Shown: positions 33,751 through 44,851 of the stretch, piece by piece
Position numbering within the stretch: the first letter of the stretch is position 1
Layout: each line of letters opens with the position of its first letter
Source of the DNA: Rachicladosporium sp. CCFEE 5018
Lineage: Eukaryota; Ascomycota; Dothideomycetes; Cladosporiales; Cladosporiaceae
Length of the DNA: 64,000 nucleotides
NCBI GenBank assembly: GCA_002077045.2
Contig: KZ111140.1
Location: forward strand, 2,655,627-2,719,626
Direction: 5' to 3'
The notes under the pieces: generated by a model
Seen by the model: the letters and a program-made list of their open reading frames with translations, nothing else
What the model was told of the DNA's origin: nothing
The model's database searches: none
Translations under genes and position numbers: made by a program

Positions 33751-33850
33751 NNNNNNNNNNNNNNNNNNNNNNNNNNNNNNNNNNNNNNNNNNNNNNNNNN
33801 NNNNNNNNNNNNNNNNNNNNNNNNNNNNNNNNNNNNNNNNNNNNNNNNNN
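33751..33850. other. Assembly gap (100 N)
   Basis: Exactly 100 N, the conventional placeholder for a gap of unknown size. Two different genes run into it from opposite sides, each missing its 5' part, so the true gap must be several kilobases. Confidence 0.95.
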
Positions 33851-34281
33851 ACGAGCTGGTGATCGTCAAGGACATTGAAGTGTATAGTCTTTGCGAGCAC
33901 CACCTCGTGCCGTTCACCGGAAAGGTATGCCGTCGCTACCACTGACCCTCCCAATACGCTACTAACACTGTCATATAGATGCACATCGGCTACATCCCCT
34001 CCCGCCGAGTCATTGGTCTCTCAAAGCTCGCCCGCATAGCCGACATGTTCAGCAGACGTCTCCAAGTGCAAGAGCGCCTCACGAAGCAGGTCGCGCTCGC
34101 GCTGAGCGATGTGCTCAAGCCGCAAGGCGTCGCCGTCGTCATGGAGTCCACGCATATGTGCATGGTCATGCGTGGCGTGCAGAAGGCTGGCGCTGTGACG
34201 ACTACCAGCTGCATGCTGGGCGCCATGCGCAAGCGGGCGAAGACGAGGGATGAGTTCCTTACGCTGCTGAACAGGAAGTGA
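33851..34281 (+). CDS. GTP cyclohydrolase I, C-terminal part (cut by assembly gap)
   Basis: The first and rate-limiting enzyme of tetrahydrofolate/tetrahydrobiopterin synthesis, converting GTP to dihydroneopterin triphosphate (FOL2 in yeast). Exon 33851-33924 reads IVKDIEVYSLCEHHLVPFTGK, where the Cys and His of CEHH bind zinc. A 54-bp intron (GTATGC...ATATAG) follows. Exon 33979-34281 reads MHIGYIPSRRVIGLSKLARI, RRLQVQERLTKQ, VVMESTHMCMVMRGVQK (second zinc Cys within HMCM) and SCMLGAMRKRAKTRDEFL to the stop. The sequence is very well conserved and complete at the C-terminus. The N-terminal half is missing because of the N-run. Confidence 0.96.
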
Positions 34282-34931
34282 ACCATCGGGAGACTGGCTG
34301 GAGCGGTCTGGTTAGTGTTGGATACTGATTTCGTGCGGTCGGGATAATGGCGCTGCTGGCGTGGGCCACTTCAACAGGCTATGGTTAGGGGACTGGAATG
34401 ATACCACGACGCTCAACGCAGCGTAAGTACTTTTGCATTGGGCCTGCATAATCTGATATTGAAGAATCGGAAACTATCTCCATCACTTACTTCGGACTGA
34501 GAGTTTGCTCACACTTCCTTCCCCGTCTTCTTGCCTCTACACTCCTCATCTATTACATGCGCTCGGCGCTCTGACCTGCAAGATCGCCGCCGCCACCTCC
34601 GCGTTGCTCCGCGCTACCGCGCCCACAATCACATCTTTACTTCGTATTGTTCTCGTTCGCCACACGGACCCACTCCAAAGGTCGTTCAGTCATCCCACTG
34701 AACAGTCCACTTCGACTACCAATATGGCCATAGGTCGACTCTACTACTACACACTTGCCTTCATTACCAGTGCATTCTGTTGCCTCACTCACTACCGCAT
34801 GTGGCCGCCGGAGCACGGCTGGGCACCGCACAGGACCGCTGGCAATATCTGGCGCCGAAAGAAGGAAGAGTCCGCTTACTCGGAGAAGAAGCGCAAGAAG
34901 GCTCGCGATCGTGAAGCCAAGCGTCGTAGCT
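34282..34931. other. Intergenic / possible 5' leader
   Basis: Between the GTP cyclohydrolase stop and the likely start of the F-box-like gene. A second open frame enters from 34724 with a hydrophobic segment (LYYYTLAFITSAFCCL) and overlaps the next gene. I judge it less likely to be coding because its codon choice fits this genome less well. Confidence 0.35.
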
Positions 34932-37064
34932 ATGGAGGACGTCAACATGACCGACATGAACGAGTCTACCGGGAGCGGCGGAGTGAAGTCGACCGCAAGT
35001 ACGGAAGGAGCGAGCGGGAGGAGCCTCAAGAGGAGTGGGTCGCCGACTTCACTCAACGCAACGATGAACTCCAGAAACTCCGAGCGCAACAGGGTCGCGA
35101 AGCAGCAGCACGCGACAAACACGTCTATGGACCGGACTTCGCTGCCCACAAGCCACGCAGAAACGACACCCCTCACCCACGTAAAGATACCCCACTCAAC
35201 AATCTTCCCTCACGATCCACCTCCAGCACACACAGTCACCGGCCGTCCCGCTCGCACCACGTTCCCAGCCCGCCAGGCCAGTCAGATAGTCCCGAGCGCT
35301 TCGACATACCCAATCCCAGGCAATCGGCAGGATCAAGAGCAGATGCGCCACCTTCCAGCAGCAACAGCATTCGCACCCATGGACGTAGTAGCAGCTCCTC
35401 AGGCGGGATCGTCAGATCACCAAACGGGACATTCTACGTCAGGGACCATGCACAACGGCGCACAAGGGTCTCGGTCTGGGTCTGGGACTCAGCGGCGGGA
35501 TGACGGGAAGTACTAGTACTGATACGCCCAAGATACTCGCACGAACGCAAGACGACTCAGACGATGAGCCGCAATGGGGCAGCCTGCGCAAGCGCCGGCA
35601 GAAAGCGTCGCCAGAGAAGTTCAACACTAGACAATTTGAGCCACTGCCTATGCGCAAGGACCATGAGATCTCGCAACATGCCGAAAAGCGCCTCAGAGCC
35701 AGCGATGGCACACCGGTTCCTGTTATCACTCCAAGCGACTCGTTGACCTCGGCCCCGAATCACTTCAGCAGCGCAACACCGCAGCAGAAGTCTTCTCAAC
35801 TCACTGGCGTCCTTGCCGGTCTCGGCTTCGACACTCCCATCGCATACACTGTCCCCATGGACACCCTCTTCGCGAAACCCCGCGAACCTGTCGCAACGCC
35901 TAAGCCCATCCTCTTCAACCTCCTCGACGCTCTGTGCCAACACAACGACCTTCTGCTCCTCCTCACAAGCTACCTTAATATCCCTGCTCTCATCAATCTG
36001 TACGCCATGCACAAGCCCTTCCACCATACCTTCAACTGCCATCACACAGCTTACATCCTCGCCATCATGCGCACCTGGGCGCCGAACGCGGACCGTATAT
36101 TCCCGTGGCGGACGTATCAGAGACTGTGTGTGAAGGATCCGAGGCAGAGGCAGAAGAGTAGGCTGCTGGGAGAGGAGGGAAGGGTGAGGTGTCAGCATGA
36201 GGATTTGAGGGATGTGCCGAGTTTGAGATGGTTGCAAATGGTGATTTATCGGGAAGGAGTTTGCCGGGACATCGTCATCACGCTCGCGCAGAAAGGGCTG
36301 AGATGTCCCTACAGCACTTCTGTATCCCTCAAGGTAAGCTATCCGAAGCTCTCTTCCCACTCAGCATTCACTGACATATCATCAAGCGTACGTGGTTCCT
36401 CCTCGACCTCCCCCTGAACGCCCACCGCATCGCCCTCATACGCTCGCCAACTTACTTCCCCGCGCCTCACCTCCGCCTCCTAACACACTTCTTTCTCAAG
36501 CTGGACATGCACCTCACCGACCCCATAGGCGGCACCATGCCCGCCAATCACCCAGACCAACTCCGATTCCCGAACCGCTTTGCCCGACAAGCGTTCACGG
36601 GCAAGCAGCTGCGTGAGACATTGCTAGCGGAGAAGAGCCTGACGCCGCTGTGGCGCGTGGTGAGGGGTTGGAGTCCGGATCCAGATCAGCCGAGGGTAGT
36701 GATGGATCGGCTGGATATGCTGAAGTTGTGGGTGAGGCATTACTATAAGCGCCCTGTAGGGCAGAATCAGGCCATGAGGGACCAGAAGATTATGGGTGTG
36801 CCGTGGTGGGAGACTGGGACTGCTGGGCTTGAGAGGGTCGGGCAGCCGTATGTGCAGGGTGAAGGGACGGAGGAGAAGCCGTGGATGTTGGTCATGCCTG
36901 GGGAGGTTCATAGGCGGCCGGATCCATTATTGAGGCCGGATCAGCTTGTTATGAGGGAGGGGGTTAGGCGGGAGATGGGATTGCATCATTTGTGGGTTAG
37001 GATGATGACTTGGGGGTTCTATGATGCGAGGGGGCGGAGAATTGCTGTGAGGAGGGAGAAGTAG
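34932..37064 (+). CDS. F-box-like protein with low-complexity N-terminus
   Basis: The most certain part is 35493-36333 joined to 36387-37064 (intron GTAAGC...TCAAG). It contains an F-box-like segment (ILFNLLDALCQHNDLLLLLT, then SYLNIPALINLYAMHKPF) and a conserved Trp/Arg-rich C-terminal region (LPLNAHRIALIRSPTYFPAP, FFLKLDMHLTDPIGG, KSLTPLWRVVRGWSPDPDQP, PWWETG). Upstream, from ATG 34932, a Ser/Thr/Pro-rich frame (MEDVNMTDMNESTGSGG) has good codon choice. It connects in frame if an intron is removed at 35438-35492 (GTCAGG...CTCAG) or at 35411-35492. The modelled protein is 674 aa. Without the extension the start would be ATG 35500. F-box proteins recruit substrates to SCF ubiquitin ligases; no substrate-binding repeats are visible here. 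Confidence 0.6.
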
Positions 37065-37228
37065 GTGGGGACTTGTGCTGGCTTGAGAGACTATGATGCG
37101 GCAGCCTCACGGTCCTTAATCAGAGCTGGTGAAGCCCATACAATTCAGCGACTGTATATCTGGTACCCGGCTGCACGATCGTGCTCGGGGTTGAACGAAT
37201 GTGTGCCTTGACGGGTATCGTCAAGGTG

Positions 37229-38460
37229 CTAGACCACACACGAAATGTCCTCGGATCCCTCGTTGGTCTGCACTCGAGCAGAAGCCTTGCAGTGTCTTTT
37301 TCTGTCCAGACTCAATTGGCCGGACTCACTAGCGCAATATCCGTAAGTGGCAGACCGTGACCGCTTCCGCGGCTTTTTCAAGCCCTGCGACAACCTCTCC
37401 CACCGCAACGAGTGCAGTTCCAAAGCATACGCAGTCGGCAGCTCTCGTTCCCATTCCAGGACTGCCATCGGAACCGACGAACGCTCAAAGTATTCGATCC
37501 AGGACTCGATAACCAGACTCCTCAGTACACAATCCGGAGGCGTCCTCTCCCAGATCTCCCTCACGGCTCGTGCGCAAGGTCTGATGCCGTTGTAGTGACG
37601 TCGTCGACTGTAGAGTTCTACCATCATCTTGCAAAGTTTGTCTTCTCCCATGTAGCTGCCCGCTAGATACAGGTCGATGATGAGTTGGCATCTGCACCAA
37701 TCGTCGCCGTCGCCGTCAATGTAGCAGCGCCATGTGAGCAACGGCTCGAGTGTACCTTGGTAGAGCCATTGCTGATACACGTGCCAGGTACCGCGAGAGA
37801 CGCGCATGGAGGTCATTGCTTTGGGATCTTGCCAGCTATCGACAGCTTCGCATAGCAAGTCTTCGACAGCCTTGGATTGGACATCGATGGAGACCAAATC
37901 AAACGAAGTTGATATTCTGTCGATATCAACGACTGTGACGGTGTTGGAGAATCATACTGTTCTTCTCGTCTTCGGCAGGGCATTGGGATCTAATACAACA
38001 GTCGGTGGGGTGTTCGCTTCCTCAGTGACACCGCACCACGGGTACCCGGAGATCGTGGCCTTGATGCGGAGCCATTCGAGGGTCTTGCGGGCGTGTGCTC
38101 TGCAGGAGCATCAGCTGAGCTGTCACAGGCATGGCTGATATCCACAACTCACTTCCGCTTGTCAAACCTATCAGGATCCTTCTCGCTGGTGAGTTCGCGG
38201 GCCCGAACTCTGCCTGTGCTATTGGTGTGTAGCCCATGCGGTCTGTCTCGTAGTCAGTGGCTCTGATGGGTTCATTCTCGACAACGAGGGCGAGTGGGGA
38301 CTGACCCTCGGTACTTAGCCCATCGCCGGCCGTACTCCCTCATTTCCTCCATGACTACTTTATGATCGGAGATCGGCATCCATGTCGTCAATTCAAGAGC
38401 GAGAGGGTCGCGAGTGTTGCTAGAGTGAGGGAAGAATTGTAACGTTGCGGCAGGACACAT
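37229..38460 (-). CDS. BTB/POZ-like protein, uncertain exon model
   Basis: Predicted four-exon gene: 38460-38306, 38242-38153, 38099-38032 and 37932-37229, giving 338 aa. Exon 1 begins MCPAATLQFFPHSSN. The first two introns are convincing (GTCAGT...CTGAC...GACAG; GTGAGT...CTGCAG). The C-terminal exon carries the second half of a fungal BTB-type fold: FDLVSIDVQSKAVEDLLCEA, then GTWHVYQQWLYQGTL and the LIIDLYLAGSYMGEDKLCKM helix, and ends in a basic tail (KKPRKRSRS). The third intron (GTGTCA...TCACAG, 37933-38031) is doubtful. Without it the frame is continuous, but an in-frame TGA at 37954-37952 interrupts it. BTB proteins act as adaptors or dimerisation modules; no Kelch, zinc-finger or MATH partner is present. 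Confidence 0.5.
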
Positions 38461-38960
38461 GCTTCACTTCGCTCGGTGTGATGCTTGTGATATGGCTTCC
38501 CGATCCCGCTGCTGATTATCACTTAGTCTGTTTGTTATGCGTCAAGGGGAGCTGGAGTGCAGCTTGCGCAGAGACGGAACCCGCCAGCCGCGATAGATCG
38601 AGTCAAAAGACACTGGTGCTGCTGTATGAGGAGGGGATGAATGGTATGGACGATGTAGAACCATGGAAGCCACGTCCACTTCTTACTGATCAGTGGAAGG
38701 GGCCGCCGTGACTTACCTTCTCGACACACATCATCCACGTTATGGCTTTGTGATCCAATTATGTTGCGACCGGGTGGTCGATGCACGGATAGAACTATCT
38801 GCATACAGTCGCTGTCAATGGATACTCTAAGGTTTTTCATAGGGCCATGAGTAGGCACACCAGTAACACAGTAACACCTCAACTCCTCGCTATGCACTCA
38901 TATCATGTCCATGAATATGACCGCCCTGGATGCCCCATCATCGTACTCGTGTTCGCGATC
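38461..38960. other. Intergenic, no gene seen
   Basis: 500 bp between the BTB-like gene start and the AP-1 mu stop, both on the minus strand. Open frames are short and unrecognised. Confidence 0.4.
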
Positions 38961-40359
38961 TTATTGCACGTCCGGTAACCTGACCGCGATATCTCCACTC
39001 TGTGTGATATATCGTACCCATGGCAGTGATTGGTATTGCAGCTAGAACGCAGGTCAGAACGCACCATGTCATGTCATCCCTGGAAGTAGAACGTACCTTC
39101 GGCTCAATGATCTTCAGATACCTCACTTGTATCCCACTCGTCGTGAAATACGGGATCTCGAATTTGACCTGTATTGGTCGTTTCGCCTTTGCGTTTCCGC
39201 CAGCGCCACCCATACTCCCACCGAACCCGCCCATCATCCCGCCACCTTTCTCATCATCACCGCGTACACTCGGCAAGCCCAGCTCAGCTCGCATCAAGAA
39301 CTCCTTGCTACCGCCAAATTGCTTGATCTTCCAGACGATACTCGATGTCTCCGGGGCATAGTGCACTGAGCCGATGTTCGTCCGAAACTTAGGCGTGTCC
39401 GCATCCTCAGGCACAGGTATCGTTATCTGCACATTGTTGGCTGTACTTCGTCGTTTGAATTGTGCCCGCGCCTTGAGCATGTACTCTATCCGGCTGCCTG
39501 AATGCGACTCGACTATGCACTCGACCCAGATGAGAGGTTTGACTTGCGTGTTCAGTCGGTATGACATCAGTTCGAACTCGCCGTCAGGCGGAATGAATGA
39601 TATCGTCCGGTCGCTCTCGAATCGCCCTAATCGCACACATTGATGGAACTTCACGTCCTCCATTTCGATTGCCTTGCCTCTCGTGTTCCTACCCGTAGCC
39701 TCGAACATCACTTTGTCGTTCAGTCCCAGTCTCAGCTCTGGCATGCCGGACAGATAGCACTTCATCTTGATCGCGCCCAGGATCTCGCTCCTCAGCACAT
39801 TGCCCGTCGAGCTGACCAGCAGGTTCAAACTCTCCACAACATCCAGGAAAACCTCATTCTTCCTGTATCTGATCCCTTCGCTTCTCCACGACACCGCATT
39901 TGTGACTGCGATAGGCGGGCGTGCTGGTGCCTGGAGTTGATGTGACTCCTGCGTGATGTACTCCTGTAAGATCTTCGTCTCCGTCGTCTGCGGATGCCCA
40001 AAATCCATCATCTCGTCTAGCAACTCATAGATGACCACGAAGTTGTCCCGTATACTCTCCTCCTCTAGCTCCTTGAAGTACTCAGTAAAGACCTCCACGA
40101 TCTTGTGCAGGAACAGCAGGATCTCAGCGGCATTTGTGTTGCGTTTGGTCAAAGCGAGGAGGTACAGATTATTGTGTTGGATGTAGAGGTAGTTTATGCC
40201 CTCGTTGCTGAAGCATGGTGGCACACTGGAGGACTCGTCTTCGGCTTCTGAGAGGAGGATTGGGAACTTCTCGACTGCTGACATTGGTATGTCGCCGCGA
40301 TAATTGCGAGCTAGGAGGGTCTTGCCCTTCAGGTCGAGGAAGAAGACTGCGGAGGCCAT
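38961..40359 (-). CDS. APM1: AP-1 clathrin adaptor complex, mu subunit
   Basis: A 447-aa medium chain of the AP-1 adaptor, which sorts cargo with YxxPhi signals into clathrin vesicles at the trans-Golgi and endosomes. Exon 1 is 40359-39097. An intron of 55 bp (GTACGT...TTCTAG) precedes the short exon 39041-38961, which restores the family ending LQYQSLPWVRYITQSGDIAVRLPDVQ. The N-terminal longin-like domain starts MASAVFFLDLKGKTLLARNYRGDI. The linker contains TNAVSWRSEGIRYRKNEVFL. The mu-homology domain (~170-447) shows DVVESLNLLV, FHQCVRLGRF, FIPPDGEFELMSYRL and the WxxR-region end. Length and ending are typical of fungal AP-1 mu rather than AP-2 or AP-3. It is divergent from bL27m with ~180 bp between starts. 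Confidence 0.97.
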
Positions 40360-40542
40360 GATGGGTGGTGTTGTATGACCCGGGGGTCAAGTTCGAAGTC
40401 AAAGTCGCAGATATGGGCGGGTGTAATGGGTGATGTTGGCGCGGGCCATATTGCCAAGGCTTCGTGAGTGAGCTTGAGATGGTCACTCCCGAGGTAGACA
40501 CATTGGACAGAACATCGACATTAATACCTCTGCATCGCCGCA

Positions 40543-41444
40543 ATGCTTCTGACATCTCGGGGCAGTGTGAGAGCGCCGTCGCTGGCGACGCTAGCGATAC
40601 TAGAGTCCGCGCTGTCATCATTGCGGATAGGGAATGCTGCACCGGCTATAGACATTGGACGAAGACATGCGTCTCATCAGGCGCAAGGACGAGCCAACAA
40701 AGCAAAGCAAGGACCTGGCAAGCGACTGGGAGCGAAGAAGACAGGCGGTGAATATGTCGTACCAGGGAACATCCTCTTCAAACAAAGAGGAACGCATTGG
40801 TTTCCTGGAGACAACTGCATGATGGTATGGCCACTGCTACCTTTGATAGAGATGCATTACTAATACTATGTTAGGGCCGAGACCACACAATACATGCCGC
40901 TCAGCCAGGCTACGTGCGCTACTACCGCGATCCAGACCGTCACCCTAAGCGAAAGTACATTGGCATAGTCTTTGAGAAGGAGCAGCAGTTACCCGCGCCC
41001 ATGAACGCTGTCCGAAGGCGAAAGCTGGGCATGCTCGCGTACCAGATACCTGCTACATCCGTCGAGGAAGATGTAGTCAACTCCACGACTACATACACAC
41101 CCAGCAACGCTGAAAAGCGATCGCCTCGATCACCCCCGAGCACGACTACCGTACGCACGCCGACCAACGAGCCACGAGGCACAGTAGCCGTACAAGATGC
41201 GCTCAGCGGTACGCCAACAGAGCGAAAGGCGACACTCCGACCCGGCTACCAGTACCGACAAGCCAACTGGGAGATTGGTCGGGCAGCTGAGCGAAGCAAA
41301 GCAGCAATGGCAGTACGGACTTTCACCCCTGGTGACCGATTCGCGGCTTGGCGGAAGTCTGCTATGAGGATTGCGAAGAATGCCGAGAGGAGACAGATGG
41401 GTAGAGGTGGAAAGAAGGGCGCAAAGGCCAAAGCAAAGAACTGA
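40543..41444 (+). CDS. Mitochondrial ribosomal protein bL27m
   Basis: A 283-aa mitochondrial large-subunit protein (yeast Mrp7 type), from exons 40543-40824 and 40875-41444 with a 50-bp intron (GTATGG...TTAG). An Arg/Ser/Ala-rich presequence (MLLTSRGSVRAPSLATLAIL) precedes the bL27 core: RRHASHQAQGRANKAKQGPG, KRLGAKKTGGEYVVPGNILF, KQRGTHWFPGDNCMMGRDHT, and IHAAQPGYVRYYRDP. The ~180-residue C-terminal extension is basic and is characteristic of the fungal mitochondrial form; it ends in a Lys/Gly/Ala-rich tail. Bacterial L27 is only ~85 aa and lies near the peptidyl-transferase centre. The start codon is 184 bp from the divergent AP-1 mu start. Confidence 0.95.
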
Positions 41445-42284
41445 GGTCTGGGACCGCACGTTCTCTGATGTGCGACCAGCTTCGGCGCTGCAGTCTGGCT
41501 ACTGCATTCGAGCGAGATCATGTCCCGCCGACACCTTCGCTGCACTGTGTATCGCATACTTGTACATGTAGTCTCTATCATACTACAGCTGCTCATTGAG
41601 TTCGCCGTTGCACAAAAAACCGGATTCCCGAACACCCGTCTCCGGTTCGCGTTCGCATGGTCTGTCGCACGATGACAGCAACATTCCGCGGCTGCCTGCA
41701 TGGCCGTTACCAGGCCTTCTATAACATGTATATAATCCTCTCATCTACCATATTTTCGTTTTCTACGGGACCTCTCGCCGCGATCATGCCTCGTATTTCC
41801 CCCTCACTTGTCGCCGAGCCTCGACAAGAGCATGTGGCAGACACGCGGCGGTGCTTGGCGTGGAGATGCTCATCTAAATTTACGCCACGATTCAACAGGT
41901 AGGCGACCATTCTCATTGCTGCTGTGCCGCACCATCACATTCATTTCTGGTCTTGTTACCTTCAGTTTCGGCGGCGTGTCCTGTTCATCGCGTTGCTAAT
42001 TCCATATTACTTTTTCGTCGACGGTGACTTGCGGAGGCTTTGTACGAGCATCGCAACTCAATTGCAGCGCCCCTTGGATCCTCCACATGGCAGCCGAACT
42101 CTAACCGAAGAGGCACCAGTATTCTGAACATCATATTGGAGCTCTTTTCGCGTGCCATCTGTGGCAGTAATACTGCTGCTGGTCTACCTGGGGCTGGTCG
42201 ACATTTCTCGCCAAACGTTGCTGAGGTGTTCCTGTTACCGACCAGCTTCACACGGAATTTCGAACACCACACGAATGCAGTGAC
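41445..42284. other. Intergenic, 0.84 kb, no gene seen
   Basis: Between bL27m and the GT90 gene, both on plus. A non-coding 5' exon of the latter could lie here. No repeat, RNA gene or convincing coding frame was recognised. Confidence 0.4.
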
Positions 42285-43731
42285 ATGCTTGCAAATGCAG
42301 GCTCCTGTCTCTCTGGCAAGGGCGGGAGGGTCTTAGGGCTGATTAGTCTCTGCTTCCCGGCTGCTCTGATCTGGATCTTGTGGTACGCTGTTAACTCGGA
42401 TCGCGACGATGTCCATCCTATCTTGAACCAGCTCATACCTGCTGGGCACTGCGCCTGCCAAACCGCGACGATCTTCGAGTGCTCGTCATGCTTGGAGCCG
42501 ACGCCTGAGTTCGTGGCCAACGCGACGGAAGTCGAGCCCTGGAAGTACGAGTATGGTCGAGATGATCGCAATGCTGGGCTTCCCGAGCAGCAGTGCTGGA
42601 CTTCCTTCCCTGGTCTGTTCGAGGACATCTCACGAGGGGCGCGGTACTGGAATGAGAATGGTGGGATCTCGAGGCAGGCGCTGGACTCTGTTAAGCTGGT
42701 CGCAGGCATGACTCGGGCCATGATCTTCGACGGTGATCTGTACGTCGTATCGACAAACTCGAAGGGCGAGGACCACCGACGAAAGATCTTAGCGACGCTC
42801 AGTGCCATGCATCGCGCACTCGCAGCAGCTCCGGATCGTCGTTCGATGCCAAACATGGAGTTCATCTTCTCAGTCGAAGACAAAGCGTCAGACGTTACTG
42901 GTATCGGCGACCCGATGTGGGTCTTCGCACGCCGAGCAAGCGAAGCCTCGCTCTTTCTCATGCCTGATTTCGGCTACTGGGCCTGGGACAACATTATTGA
43001 CGGCAAGAACAACGAGATCGGTGCCTATGAGGACGTTGTGGAGAAGGTTAGAGATCTCGAGTCGGAGCTCGAATTTTCGCACAAGGAAGACAAGCTGGTC
43101 TGGCGTGGCAAACTCAGCTTTGCACCGAAGTTGCGGAGAGCGTTGCTCAACGTGGCAAGATCACACGACTGGAGCGCTGTGAAGTAGCTCAATTGGCGCG
43201 TGAAGCGGAATTTCCTAACACTCGAAGATCACTGCAGATTCCAATACATCGCTCACGTCGAAGGTATGTCATCCCTCAAAAAGAATTCACCCTCAGACGC
43301 TCACAATAGCAGGCCGCTCCTACTCCGCCTCCCTCAAATACCGCCAAGCTTGTCGCTCTGTCATCATAGCCCACAAGCTTCAATACATCCAACACCACCA
43401 CTACCTCCTCTCCTCCCACGGCTCAACCCAAAATTACGTCGAAGTCGAGCGCGACTTCCAAGACTTACCAGCAAAGATGGAACATCTGCTCGCCAACCCC
43501 GCCGAAGCCGAACGCATCGCCGATAATTCCGTCAAGACGTTTAGGGAGCGTTACTTGACGCTTGCAGCGGAGGCCTGCTACTGGCGAAACCTGTGGGGTG
43601 GCTATGCTAGCATTGCTGAGAAGCCAGAGTTGTGGACGGAGATGGAGGGGAAGCGGGTGAAGAGGGGACTGAGGTATGAAACGTTTCTGTTGCTGAGTAG
43701 TAAGGAGATGTTGGAGTTCGGGTACAGCTAA
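42285..43731 (+). pseudogene. GT90 CAP10-like glycosyltransferase interrupted by in-frame TAG
   Basis: Type II membrane glycosyltransferase of the CAZy GT90/CAP10 family (xylosyl- or glucosyl-transfer in fungal capsule or glycan synthesis). From ATG 42285: a short cytosolic N-terminus, one signal-anchor helix (VLGLISLCFPAALIWILWYA), then luminal sequence CWTSFPGLFEDISRGARYW, FIFSVEDKAS, FARRASEASLFLMPDFGYW and VWRGKLSFAPKLRRALLNVA. The frame DWSAVK is followed by TAG at 43185-43187. It then continues without shift as LNWRVKRNFLTLEDHCRFQY with the conserved DHC, to a 49-bp intron (GTATGT...AATAGCAG, 43264-43312). The exon GRSYSASLKYRQACRSVIIAHK follows, running to the stop at 43731. Apart from this one codon the gene looks intact (465 codons). 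A recent nonsense allele, a sequencing error or readthrough are all possible. Confidence 0.75.
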
Positions 43732-44103
43732 GGACCTATATTGACCGAAAAGCAAATTCCGCAGCGTTCTGACATTGGCTGGGTAATCCTATGTTTGCTG
43801 TGGTCTGACATACTGAGATGCATGGAGTATCTGGGGTGGTATCTGGAATTACAAGTGAAGGTGACCTTTCTTCGCTGCGAAGGTCCCTTCGCCATCCACT
43901 CCCTTCTTTACTGCATCTCTCCCTTACAATGTCTTTCTGCCGTTCTTCACTGCTTTCCCCGTCTCCTATCTCAAGACTCCAACTGCGTGCTCCTGAGCTT
44001 GCACCACTCCACTTTCCTCATCGACACGATCTCGTCTCCTCCATCGCCATCGACAGTCCGAACAAGCCTATCGTAGCATCGAATTTATGCACGAACCGTC
44101 GAG
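43732..44103. other. Intergenic, promoter of secreted protein A
   Basis: About 370 bp between the GT90 stop and the next start, both on plus. The last 100 bases are pyrimidine-rich on the plus strand, as often seen just upstream of fungal start codons. Confidence 0.4.
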
Positions 44104-44851
44104 ATGGCACGCTTTCCTAGCACGACACTCACGACCATCACCTCCCTCTTGATCTCCACCACCTCAGTCGTAGGCTGTAGATATCCCGTAGGGCCAACCA
44201 ACGCCGTCACGGTCTGTAGCCCATCTCCCCTCCAGATCCCATCACATCCTAGCACAGTCCTACCGACAATCTCTCCCAGACGCCCGAAATGTGCGTCTGC
44301 TACGGCAAGTACTACGGCGTCGACCGCAAGCACCTCGTGGATGCAGTCAACAACGCCTGCACCTACTTCTCCACCATCAACTTTGGCATTCAGGGCAGCG
44401 GAGGCAATGTCAAGCATTGGGCGCAGTACACGCACCGCTACGATGTTGGACCGCTCATCGTCATGAAGCCCGAGGGCGAGGAAGGAGAGATTTCGGTGCG
44501 GTTGGAGAGGATGGGCGGGAAGGACGGAAATCCGAATTCTTGTCCGGGACCATTGAGGGTACCAGAGGATCTTTGCGAGGTCATATTTCGCACGCCGTTT
44601 GATGTGTGGTACGTATTTCCGGGGCGGTGCTGGGATATTCCGATGTGTTACTGATCTGTGAATGTCGTAGCAACACGGGTGGCGAGAACGGGAAGCAAGG
44701 AGGTCATGGGAACGACATGTGCTTTCGATGGACTGTCGATCCGAATCCTGCAGTAAGTGGTGACCGAATGTGATGGGAAAGATCTCTTCTGACTAGCTCG
44801 CAGCACAACGAGCCCGGTTCAGTCTTGCAGGGTCAGGGTGCTGATGGGTAA
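44104..44851 (+). CDS. Cysteine-rich small secreted protein A (paralogue of B)
   Basis: I do not recognise a named family. Predicted 188 aa from four exons: 44104-44211, 44280-44608, 44671-44752 and 44804-44851. Introns are GTCTGT...CCCAG, GTACGT...CGTAG and GTAAGT...CGCAG; the first donor could be slightly upstream. A signal peptide (MARFPSTTLTTITSLLISTTSVVG) leaves a mature protein with eight cysteines: C near the new N-terminus, EMCVCYG, VNNAC, NSCPG, EDLCEV, VCNTGG (split by intron 2) and DMCFRW. Shared blocks with protein B are GVDRKHLVDAV, a GEISVRLERMGGK strand and RWTVDPNP. Small size, signal peptide and paired cysteines resemble fungal effectors or apoplastic glycan-binding proteins, but no function is shown. 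Protein B lies tail to tail 450 bp away. Confidence 0.75.

Noticed and set aside
32689..33984. One continuous minus-strand protein reading across the N-run
   Set aside because: Sequence right of the gap is GTP cyclohydrolase I on the plus strand. The apparent continuity is produced by the N placeholder.
37952..43187. Stop-codon reassignment or general readthrough in this organism
   Set aside because: Genes throughout the window end normally at TAA, TAG and TGA at the expected family C-termini. Two isolated internal stops are better explained by mutation, error or splicing.
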